Notes under the pieces: model-generated | Seen by the model: the letters and a program-made list of their open reading frames with translations, nothing else | What the model was told of the DNA's origin: nothing | Database searches by the model: none | Made by a program: the position numbers and the translations under genes | Shown: in pieces, positions 53,675 through 64,000 of the stretch | Layout of the letters: every line of letters begins with the position of its first letter | Numbering within the stretch: position 1 is the first letter of the stretch | Assembly (NCBI RefSeq): GCF_021730395.1 | Contig: NC_069373.1 | Coordinates: forward strand, 50,868,501 to 50,932,500 | Reading direction: 5' to 3' | From: Mercenaria mercenaria | Lineage: Eukaryota; Mollusca; Bivalvia; Venerida; Veneridae | DNA: 64,000 nucleotides

Positions 53675-56106
53675 ATTTTTGTAAACGCATCTACCCACTC
53701 GGTTGCAAACGACCTTTAGAACATATTTTATTTTGTTTTCCCATACAAATCACAATATTTTACTGACGTATGTAATTAAGAAATATTATATATTTACGGA
53801 TAAACGCTGAATAGAATCTCTATTTTGCAAATGCGTCTACCCGGATGAAATTTTATTGATTTTAATTCATATTTACCGGTTTCTATAGCTTAAGTGTCTT
53901 GCAAACTATGCAAAGCCTGCAATAACTGTATCATGTAATGGATCTTGAATATAACTGCAATGAGATGTTGATATTAATTAAAACAAATATAGGCTGTTAT
54001 CCCGGTTGAATGAAATATTTTAGAAGAAACTCTGCAAGCAAAGAAAATAATACAAGACTCGATTTAATTAAGTCTAATAATGGGAGGTAATGAAATATAT
54101 AACAACCCTCATGCCCCCTCATACTGGCTTAATCGGAGTTTACATTGAATGGAATCCGCAACACTGAAAGTACGCCCGCCTTGCACAACCAAGCAGACAT
54201 AAAACATACTTGGTTTAATAAATTCTGACCATGAAGTAATGAAATGTTGTGCACAACCCCTCATGCACACACAGTTTAGGTCATATGGCTTCTTTCAAGC
54301 TTCCAAAAACAAGCCTGGTAGTTATCTTAAATGAAAAAGTCTATATTATAAGCGGTGTAACTGATGGTCCGTGGGCCAAGGCCAAAAAATTTGAAAGTCG
54401 TAACCCAGAAATTAGGCAAAGGTTGAGCTATACCATGAAGTTATACTATCATTCAGGAAACTTTTAAGGGTTGATGTCGGTCTGAGCAACATGTCAGTAA
54501 AATTTAATGACGATTTTAAAAACGTTGGTGTCTAATGAGTACAATTTGGCATTGCATAGGGAAAACTCTGATTTGGATGATGGAAAAGAAATTTATGTGA
54601 CATTTCTTATAATAAATCTTATCTTTTAATGCCTGAAATAATCAGTAATTTACTTTGGCTGTCGAATAATGCTACGCTATGTACTATATACCGAATAAAA
54701 TGTAAAAAGTAGGGGTTGATGTACCCCACCCACCACATTAGTACATATACTTATGTGGGAAATCTTAAGAACTTCTAATCCTTTATAAAGGAACAGAACC
54801 CTCATGTGTACAATAAAGAAAACAAAATGAATGATTAATTAACCAAATAATTAGATACCTTTGCACCTTAATGCCAGTTGGCCAAACCTCCAGAAATGAT
54901 GGAAGTATTGCAAAAGTTGATACGACCGCAACATTTTCAAGGAAGTTCCCAATGGGGAACATCAAAAGGGAAGCAGATCCAACAATATAAGTCTTTATTC
55001 AAGATGACAGCTATATCAAATTAATCCGAAATTATTATACATATGAGTTAATGCCACCAAAATGTTCATATTTTGATGACTTTAATTCTCTTCTATGCTA
55101 GCTTAGGTATTTTTAGTAGTCATTATGTACGTAGTAATCAAATCATCCAACCTTTAGGTTTGTTAAACTACCAATAAAATAGGTTATTTAGTTACACAGA
55201 TTATTAACATTAAGACTTTCCAAATTTCCAAATAATTGCCTTAAATTCGATCAACCATGTACATATGAAAGAGGTATAGCTCTTCAAAAGTCAAAGCTAT
55301 TACAGAAATCACCTGATATTGATTTAAACATGTTACAGAGGGTTTTACCGCTCACAAAATGCCCACATGAAATCGGTTACAAGTACAAATATTGATGAGC
55401 TACTTTTGTTCAAATATTCAGTATTAAAAACATTAAAACAAATCAAATAAGCTTTCAAGGTATTGAAGTTTGGTTATTCAGATAATTCTAATAAATATAC
55501 GGTACTGTCATTTCAAAGCTGGCCGCCAGAAATAAGTTTGCAAACATACATATGGATAAGATCTAAGTAAGAATTGCTGTTATAGAAGTCATATGATTTT
55601 GTCAAAATAATTTTGATTGAAAACTACGTTACCAATATGAGCTTTTTCTCTTATTATCACGATGGCGCCACTTTCAAAATGCATACCGTAAAAGACGTTA
55701 CAATAATATAATTTAAATGCTGCTTTAAAACTGAACATGTTACACTGAATTTTCATTCAAAGGATTTTGAATGTAGCTACAATGTAATATTAATTTGTAT
55801 CAGAATGGCTGCCTGATAGATGTTACATTATATACAGTGTATTCTAGTAAAATAACGAGAAGTGGAGAATCAAACATATAATGAAATTGTCACTTTCTTT
55901 TAAAAGTCAAGTGAAAAGGATCATTGTACAGTCAAACAGTTATGTTTTTTTTAACATTTGAAAGAATTTATAAAGTATATGTGTAAACACAAATTGTATT
56001 TTTTTCTGTTACAATTCAGCTAAGTATTTAAAGGACAAAGCCTTACCTAATTACACAAAAGGAAATAAGCATATACAATTCTAAACCTATATCAAAGCAA
56101 TCTATG

Positions 56107-56154
<48 letters not shown>

Positions 56155-59100
56155 TGATGGTGCTTGAATGTTTTATCTGTTTTGTTTGAAATAGATTTTT
56201 TCAGATATATCAAAATGCCAAATTCCTTCAATATCCTTCAGCAAAAACCTTTCAATGCGTATGCCTCTGAAATAGTGCCAAACTAATATGAATACATCTA
56301 TAGTCATGCATTTACTTCACATTATGAACAGCTATAAATTGAGCAAGTCCTGAAATCAAGAGGCCGTGCATCATATCTGTTTGTTGTTTGGTTGTATGAG
56401 TAATACTAATTGGTGTTTTTGTAATTAATATTTAAAGTAACGTAGGTTTCAATCCATTTTAGGATGTAGCTTAATGATACATCTACGGAATAAAACACTT
56501 AACTAAAAAGAGTTTTTACAAATATGTCATACAGATATCAATGCACCACTGGCGTGTTCCAAACAAATGGTGCAGACTCTGTAAGTGTGTACATATGCAT
56601 CTATGCATGTATGGTGAACTTATTCTGATACTGATACCAAAAAATGACTTCTAGCAATCTCTCACATCCAATTGTAGAGTATAATTCTGTCATATGGTGT
56701 ACATTTATGTTAGAATGCATCCTCTTGTATAGTTCTGAAACATACGTTACCGAATTTTGATAAAAGTAGTTACTGTCTAGTAACATTATGTTTTAAACAC
56801 AGATCCATACCGAGGTAATCTATATGTAACAGTTGAAATACACCATCTTTTGAATGAACTAGTTTGTTTGTATTTGTTAATAGTTTTAAAAGTAGAATAT
56901 TGAAATCTAGTAAGAACTCAGAATTAACAACAATGATACCACAACCAAAATATGAACAAGAATTCTCTTCTCATCTCATTTTCGTTAACGAAATGTAACA
57001 TGACTGTGTAGTTCAGCAATTCCGTCGCACAGTACAGGTGTTATTTAAAAATCACTATGGTCAAAGAAACAGAACTATTTGAAGAAATATGTTTTACCAA
57101 AAGTGACATTTGTTTCTCTACTCATGTTGTACTGTATATGTATGATGTTCTATAAGTTCTAAATGTGCAGTGTTTATTTACATCATGAATTACATCAGCA
57201 ACTTTGAACACAAAATACATATAAACCGATAATTTTAGTAATGAATACAATCTTATCTTCCATAAATATAAAAACAACGCATGGAAAATAAAAAAAAAAC
57301 CCTCTGTCTCGAAACACCACCGTCCATCGAAACCCAAAAACTATTCTAGATTTAATGTTACTTAATGTTCTGTGTAATCTTGGTAACGTATGTTTCATAA
57401 TGTATGTTTCATTTTATCTTTGTATTTCTGTAAAAACTGACTGAGTAGGTGCTTTGCAATGCCAATAAGCATGATTTATGCATTAGCCTGAATATTAATA
57501 TACGAAATATGAAATCTAATAGATAACCTTTAAAACCTAGGTAACGTATATTTGATTCTTCAATACCGTCATGTTCTGTATTTTCTTTTGAATGAAAGTC
57601 AAACATATTCAGACTAGGCACATACTGTAAGCAAGTCTAATGTTATTATCTATTATGCTATCTATGTTTGAAGCAGAAGCCATAAGAATTGCTAATCTAT
57701 GTTATCTTTACAGTGATACTGAAAGATGAATCATTTTTACTGTAGTTTGTCGACATTCTATAATTGAGAATAGTAACATAGTTAAGTCCAAAAAATATAA
57801 ACGGTCATGCGTGTATGTTCAGTAAACATGGTTTATTCAAATTAAAAGCATACAAATGCAATTGTTTGAATGTTCTCAATGTTGCTAATTCTTCAAGGCG
57901 GAAAATTTGAGTGGCCCCTGTTACGTATGTTACATTTTAAAGTATCTTTATCAACTAAAAGTAAAAATTATACAAGTAAGCTTACTTTGACATATAAAAT
58001 AGAAAGAAAACTATTGATCACCCAAACCTTTCTGAATGAAACACTTAAAGGCTCGGTTAATTAAGAAACAGCATGTGATTTGTATGTTTTACATTTGTAT
58101 GCTCGTTGTCTATAACCTAAACTGATTGCAGAGTATTATAATTTCTCATGAAAAAATATAAAATTGTGAATCTTAATACAATTATTTGATGATGTCTTAT
58201 TAAAAAATAAAGAAATTTTGATAATTCTATGACTTATCAAAAATGGTGAAAATGTACCTCGGGTGGGTGGGGTATTTTAACCCCTAAATTTCGGTAGAAA
58301 TCGTCAAAATTTGGAATAAATGGTTACAGTGCGCCTTTAATTGATTTAGAACAGTTACATAAGCAAAACGCTAATATCTGAAAGTCAGTATTGTAACAAT
58401 CTACTAAAATATGTGTGTAGCCAATAATACTTTTAAAGAGAGAGAATTCTGCATTTTTCATACACAAGGTTAACTAAAATGAGTATAATTTTTGTTTGAC
58501 ATACGGTAGAAAGCGACATCCGGTCTTAAACAATCCCAGAATGAATGTATTAATGGCTGAAGTGGATGAACCTTTGCCTAATTTCTGGGTTACGAAATCG
58601 AAAAACTAGAGGACTTACAGAAACTGGCCCACAGACCATGATAAAGTACTTTGTTACGCTCTGCGTACACAAAAATTACTAGGTTAGAATTTGTTATGAT
58701 TGACTTACTTGATTGATTTAGACTAGAGGTTATTTTACAATTTAAAATCAAAATCGTTTTGCTCAATACCATAAAAATTCATTTAAACAGATTGTTTCCC
58801 TTTTGTAAATTAAGAGGGCTTAGGGAAAGTCTCTACTAAATGCACGACGAATTTTCAACATAATGAAACCAAAATATGAATCCAATGCAAGTGCATGAGG
58901 ATACAGTATTATTTCACTTAAATTGTGTTAGCGAAAAATAACATTTCAATCTGATGCATTAGTATAATGTTTCATCCTTTATTCTAATGTTTTTATAACA
59001 GGCTCGGTTGCCTGTTCTGATGGGGCAACTTGTGCAATGCAATTATTAACTATCCAAGCTAATGACTGCACAAACTTGCACACTCAACTAAGGAAACGGG

Positions 59101-59813
59101 GAGGGTATGGGTTCATGTCTGTTCCAACAGATCAAGGTTATAGAGGTTTGTAGCAAAGTGATCCACAAGTATATTTATATAATTTATATAGCATATGTAC
59201 TGACCTACAAGTACGTACGTTGCATTTTTTTCCACTGCCGACGGATCACTGATCATTTGGCCAGTGTTTAGAAACACTTTTCTAAATAAGCGACAGTCAC
59301 TACGGCCGACCATTTAGGTAAAGGTCCCTCTGACGGTCAAAAACGCTGAGCCTCGCCCTTAACACCAATGATAAATTGAAAGCCAGTCGATCGCTAAAAT
59401 TAGAATGCTGATCTACTGACTAACACAGGAAGTGAGCTTGGACTTTTGCGATACAGTCGCTGTATCAAAGGCCATTTAAAGGCAAGTCAATTGTGAGGAT
59501 CATATTTTTATTTTTAAGCTCCCATGTAACGGGCGGACATCGGTTTCTGTTAAGATAGAATAATACTGCGAAAATACAATATGACTACTCCTGCACTTTG
59601 TTTACTGAACAACCTTTCTGCTACGTTTATGCGGTATTAGCTATGATGAGAACAAATGCCACGACTAAAAATTATTCTGAAGTGCGTCATGCGAAAGCAT
59701 GTAATTTTCTCTGAAACTGTACTTTAAGAATATTAAAGAAATATATAGGAGAACTGTAAAATTTTATTTCCTGTTATCATATCTTTGACAAGATATTAAG
59801 TGCATATTTTCTA
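53675..59813. other. Long intergenic stretch, nothing recognised
   Basis: Very AT-rich. Contains a (TA)n run at 56109-56149. No exon with family character, RNA gene or named repeat was recognised on either strand. Confidence 0.45.
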
Positions 59814-59837
59814 CCCCCCCACCACCCCCCCCCCCCC
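59814..59837. repeat. C-tract upstream of the peroxidase gene
   Basis: Seven Cs, ACCA, then a run of Cs (13 or so). On the minus strand it is a G-run able to form a quadruplex. It sits about 190 bases before the TATA box. The length may be uncertain because homopolymers read poorly. Confidence 0.7.
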
Positions 59838-59981
59838 ACGAAACCGTGAGAAGGTTGTTAAACAGCAATTATAGTGGGGTTTTTTAAAGTCGTATCTTTG
59901 GAATAGTAAAATATTTGTAGGAAGTTTATTATCATTAGCGGCCAAGTATGCACTTATAACTGAAAAGCTATATTTTTATAT

Positions 59982-60010
59982 CACGTGACTCTTGAAATAA
60001 AATATAAAAC
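59982..60010 (+). promoter_or_regulatory. Core promoter of the haem peroxidase gene (E-box and TATA)
   Basis: TCACGTGA, a palindromic E-box, at 59981-59988 and TATAAAAC at 60003-60010. The start codon at 60095 is 85 bases downstream of the TATA box, so transcription would start near 60030 with a 5' leader of about 65 bases. A short upstream frame (ATG at 60037) may lie in the leader. Confidence 0.55.
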
Positions 60011-60094
60011 AGCTGGCAGTATGTCTGAATATTCATATGTTGAGGGTATCGTTTGTATTAATGAGTGATAGTTGACGTTTCAGCTTGTTGAAAT

Positions 60095-63000
60095 ATGGTG
60101 AGTGGATATTATCATAGTAAATTGAAAGTTTAATATCTTTATATGATATAAAAATCGTTTTAAGTTTTAATTTTCAAGTTGGCAGAAGATCTTATAACTA
60201 TTCGGTAAAATAATAGTAGACAGTTTGAAAATAATTATTTGAATTAAAGATCCTTAACGTATCTTTGATTTTGAGCTTAATTAGTTTTAGAGGGGATAAT
60301 TCAAATCTTTTATTACCGTCAAGATTTCCTTTAGTAGTGTGAAAAGATTGTTTGTACTCCGATGGTTGTAAATATTGTGCAATGCTTTTTGTGAATCATT
60401 GGATTATTTGATAACAGCTTTCACTACATTTGTATTAGCAGGCTAGTTTGGTCATCTTACTTGCTATAGCTGCATTACATGTTGCTGACACATATGCATC
60501 GGCGGAGTTGGATACGGGTTTAAGGCAGCGCACACCTTCAGTACGTGAAGTGGAAGCCGCTGTTGAGAAAGCAAGGGAGATCAACCTTCTGAAGAGAGGA
60601 ATTAACTCAATAGAAAGAAACTGTAAGATATTTTATGTTTGTGGAGACGAAAGGGTAATGTTTTGCTTTAAGTAACTAATTTTATGGCAAAACACAATAC
60701 TAAATTACTGCACTGAAACACACCAAAGATGTTTTTTCTTTTCAATATTATGAATACATAATGTGAAAAAAATAATAACGTTGACTGCGAGAAAATAACT
60801 TTAAACTCAGCGAATACTTTGTTTTATTAAGAGAATGACGATGTAATGAATACTTTATCTGTTTCACACAAAATGACGAAAACCCTTTACCTTACCGTTC
60901 CTTCATACTGTACATAAACAGATGAACACTTGCACGAACGGTATGATTTATCGAATAGTGTTGCTATCTTGGCATCTGACGTAACGCTAAAAAGGAAAAT
61001 CTTTATAATAATATGCAATGTTATTTAATTCAACGCCTTTGTTTTTTTTTCATACACCAGGGGTGCAAACATATTTAGCAATATTCATTCATCATAAAAT
61101 AATTCAGTGTTTAACGTCTGCATATTTTTAAGATACTGGCCGAAGCGTCTCGAGATGCCCTCTGTCTTTGCATCACGGAACACGCCAACTGAGCGACGCA
61201 AAGATAAGCACCAGAGCGAATGATGCCTTACTGGCAGTGCGAACTTTGATGATCGAGTAATTGTTATCTTTATTTTAATTAATTAATTGAGGTATTTTAT
61301 GTGTGTCTTACTTGATAACAGTTCACAATTTAAGACACTCGTCTTTTATAGTGATGCGATAATTATGAAACAGTTAGGCGAGTTGCCTATATTTGTGCGC
61401 TATCATTACCATAGGAGGCATGGAGTAGATTTAATATTGAAAAAAAAATCTTTATTGTTTGGCGAATATCTTGTATGTTGTTATTATCAGTACCGTATAA
61501 CTATGAAATGTTCAGTTTTTACTAAATGGAATCGTTTTACGTTATTGCAGTACAACAGTGAACCGTTGTTTGTCTTGGTTAAACATTACACAATTACTGG
61601 CAGGCGAGTAGTCCCCGGACAGAAATCGCATATATTTCGTCCCCAACAGCTTAAACAATATCAAGAGTAAAACGATTAACATATATACATACCTTAACTC
61701 TGGTATTACCAGTATAGGTTTTTCCCGTGAAATTACGTCACGTTCGGTGGGAATTAGTGAGGCCCGAAAAGGGGTCTGTAGAACATCAAATTTTTACATG
61801 CTCGATAGTAATGCCCGGACACCATTTTTTTCATGAATTTATTTATCGGGAACTGCCCATATTATGAGCTGGAATTACGGAAAAAACAAATGATATTTTA
61901 TATAACTGTAAAAAGATCACAAGTTTGCGTCAGATTTATTTGTCCCAGCCACACGGAAAATTGCGACAAAAGAAAATAGAATAGTTATGCGTAAGTCACA
62001 GATATCTTGACAATGTAGTGCTATAACACCTCTTTAATATTCCCTTACTCGTGTAAATAATCTTGTTAACACATGGAATGACGATTTTGGCAAATATAAC
62101 TTATTCTTCTTAATTTTAAAACCCTCCAAACGGGCCTCTCTTGCGCATGCGCAATAAAAACGGCAGCCCCGCCAGTGAAAATGTAAACAAGAAACCATAT
62201 GGTAGGATTTCCACGATTATTATACTGATATGGTTACCTGTGAAAAAATTAACTTGATAAACTTCTTCAAAACAAGCGTCTGTATGATTAGGCAAAAAAT
62301 ATGTAGACGAATCGCGAAAATAGAGCGCTGCGGGAGCGTGTCCGGGGACTACTCGCGTGCCAGTATATGTCTTATGGCAACGTTCCAGCTTTTGATAGCG
62401 GAGGAAGACCCCACGTGACATTCCCTGTATTATTTCATTCCTGGCGAGCACCTGGGTAGAACCAGCGACCTTCCGTAAGCCAGCTAAATGTCTTCCTCAC
62501 ATGAAGAATTCAACGCACCGAAAGACGCTCGAAGCGGCATCGGTGAGGGGCCAGCGACCTTAACCACTTGGCCACATATGCCACCTTATAAAAATCTGTT
62601 TAAGCAAAAAGTGTTAAACTTAATGGCTATAACACCTGGCTATAAAATGTCATGAAATAGTATATTCAAATTATCTTTAATAACGTATTAAAGCGGTGGA
62701 TACAGTCTGGCAGATTTACAGCACGATTCTGTTCGGGATGTTTTCAAGCGTGTGAACGGTTTGAGTTGTGACGTCCCTCGACCCAGCAATTGCGATTTCA
62801 AGAGCAAGTACAGAAATGCAGACGGGTCATGTAACAACAGGCGCAATCCGGAATGGGGGATGGCCGGAAGTGTACAACGGAGAGTTTTATCAAACGATTA
62901 CGGTGAGTTATAATGTATGTCCACCTTTGTGTTAAAACTATGTTAATCTTTTTCAAAGCTTTATTTAGTGGCTGCTATATGCCAAAATAACTTTACCTGT

Positions 63001-64000
63001 TTTTTACGTGCAATACAAATAGCTGTCATCTGTTGTCTGTCATGCTTGCCTCAGAAATAATTCCAGGGGGTATTTTCGTATTTTTGTCAGATCATTTCAG
63101 ACGAAATTATATAAACAGTAGTTGTAATTGATTTTTCTTGTCAGAAACGAAGCAGACTTATTTTACACAATAGATGACGGCCCTTTTCAAATACACGTTT
63201 GAAGATGACCAGTAAAATTTTGATCGTTTATCTTTATGTTCATTTTACAGCTAACTTCTGTCATTTTTCTCTCCTATATCTTTTATCATTACATATGACT
63301 GTTTATTTGAATCATCGGTAATAACTTGTGCAATATGTCCGTTCTATATTCAACACATGGTTACTTCGTCAGTAAGTGAAAATGTATAAAAAACTGAAAA
63401 ATAATTTCTAATGTCATGCAATAAAACACTTATTGAATGGTTTACCGTCAATAGTCGAATCTACAGACCTTTCATCCATCGGAACTCTGGGCAATATATT
63501 TGACTAGTGACCGGCAAGCCATTCAATCAGTCTGTACTGCAATACAGTGCACGTCTGTGCACTTATATCATTTGGATGACTTCAAACACTTGCTATACTT
63601 TATGTGAAAGTTGTTGAACGGCCCTTTAAAGTATATTCGCCGTAGTCTGAATTTTCTGAATAAATATATGCCTGTGCATAAACAAAATACATTAATTGTT
63701 TCTTAATGAGGTATAATTATAAATCGTTTCCTCTTTTCTTTTTTTAATGAGGCATTTTTATATTTTTGACCCCAGTACGAGAAGTATTACATTAATATTC
63801 AATTTATCTTATAGATGACAATCTTGGTTCACCAAGAACAAAAGGCCTTAGAGGCCGTTCACTGCCAAATCCCAGAACCGTGAGTAACAGTGTTCACTGT
63901 AGTCCATCCTTCCAGGAGACTCGGAGCGACAGACTTACTTTACATGTAATGGGGTTCGGACAGTTCTTAGATCATGACATTGCTCGAACGCCTGAGACAG
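60095..64000 (+). CDS. Animal haem peroxidase (peroxinectin/myeloperoxidase-like), 3' end outside the window
   Basis: Secreted haem enzyme of the animal peroxidase family that oxidises substrates with hydrogen peroxide. Exon 60095-60097 is only the ATG before GTGAGT. Exon 60442 onward gives ASLVILLAIAALHVADTYA, a signal peptide, then LDTGLRQRTPSVREVEAAVE. Its end is unsure: GTAAGA at 60625 is the best donor, but a phase-2 donor near 60672 fits the next exon. Exon about 62694-62902 gives YSLADLQHDSVRDVFKRVNG, LSCDVPRPSNCDFKSKYRNA, DGSCNNRRNPEWG, the family's KYR-DG-CNN-NP-WG hallmark. Exon 63815 onward gives SPRTKGLRGRSLPNPRTVSN and FGQFLDHDIARTPET, with the distal His and adjoining Asp of the active site. 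The rest lies beyond 64000. An extra exon between 60630 and 62690 is possible. Confidence 0.85.
61595..62365. repeat. Inverted repeat pair of about 27 bp
   Basis: TACTGGCAGGCGAGTAGTCC continuing CCGGACA at 61595 and its reverse complement with two changes at 62339-62365. Similarity stops just outside. The 770-bp interval has no coding. It could be a non-autonomous DNA element or two copies of a shared short repeat. Confidence 0.55.
62436..62585 (-). mobile_element. tRNA-headed SINE-like fragment
   Basis: On the minus strand from 62585: GGTGGCATATGTGGCCAAGT, GGTTAAGGTCGCTGGCCCC, resembling the A-box half of a Leu/Ser-type tRNA with a poor B box, followed by a body ending GGTTCTACCCAGGTGCTCGC. 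Likely a SINE or repeat fragment, not a functional tRNA gene. Confidence 0.5.
62903..63814 (+). other. Peroxidase intron
   Basis: Intron between GAT-TAC-G (donor GTGAGT) and the exon beginning AT-GAC-AAT after TTATAG. Nothing else recognised. Confidence 0.7.

Larger units (their letters stand above)
60700..62690 (+). other. Peroxidase intron with inverted repeats and SINE-like fragment
   Basis: No exon is assigned. It holds an inverted pair at 61595-61622 and 62339-62365 and a tRNA-like fragment at 62436-62585. The frame 61287-61670 covers one arm of the inverted pair and has no family features. Confidence 0.5.

Noticed and set aside
61287-61670. 127-residue frame in the peroxidase intron
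   Set aside because: It overlaps one arm of an inverted repeat and lacks peroxidase features or usable splice phases.

Overview
The window reads as animal nuclear DNA: AT-rich, with short exons, long introns, tRNA-derived SINEs, LTR and non-LTR retrotransposons and foldback elements. The repeat families (two tRNA-headed SINEs, a 237-bp palindromic element, a divergent 140-bp tandem repeat built on a 'TGACCTTTGACCTACTGA' core) together with an IRG-type GTPase and a KIF28-type kinesin point to a lophotrochozoan, most likely a bivalve mollusc. That assignment is inference from memory of such genomes, not from a search.

Layout. From 896 to 27315 on the + strand lies most of a KIF28P-like kinesin gene (23 exons, about 898 residues present; the N-terminus of the motor is off the left edge). 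Its fourth intron in this window (2945-15658) holds a tRNA-derived SINE and an antisense 10.8-kb Ty3/gypsy-type LTR retrotransposon (4789-15582) with 1.1-kb LTRs. The stretch that encodes the coiled-coil linker is unusual: an 81-base exon sits between about 22 tandem copies of a 27-bp splice-acceptor unit on its left and 3-4 copies of a 111-bp unit carrying its own splice donor on its right, next to a 15-base exon that looks like a duplicate of an earlier exon end. Three of the gene's 22 introns use GC-AG junctions, fixed by reading phase. One motor exon carries an in-frame TAG.

28678-29779 (- strand) is an intronless IRG-like GTPase with a frameshift, a stop and a changed P-loop, so probably a pseudogene. 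30230-31040 is tandem repeat. 31066-36702 is a 'CGTACGG'-rich inverted-repeat element split by a 4.9-kb LTR retrotransposon (31201-36145) whose two 172-bp LTRs read as identical and which is flanked by TCAGG duplications, so it is a very recent insertion.

36703-59980 has no host gene that I can support. It holds minisatellites, a 237-bp palindromic element and a half copy of it, a 5'-truncated Jockey/CR1-like LINE with a 24-bp target duplication (44926-48186), a cluster of short hairpin repeats (50463-50613) and a pair of 24-bp palindromes (52891-53108).

From about 59982 to the right edge is the 5' part of an animal haem peroxidase gene: E-box, TATA box, a first coding exon that is only the ATG, a signal-peptide exon, and exons with the conserved peroxidase sequence up to the FGQFLDHD motif, running off the window.
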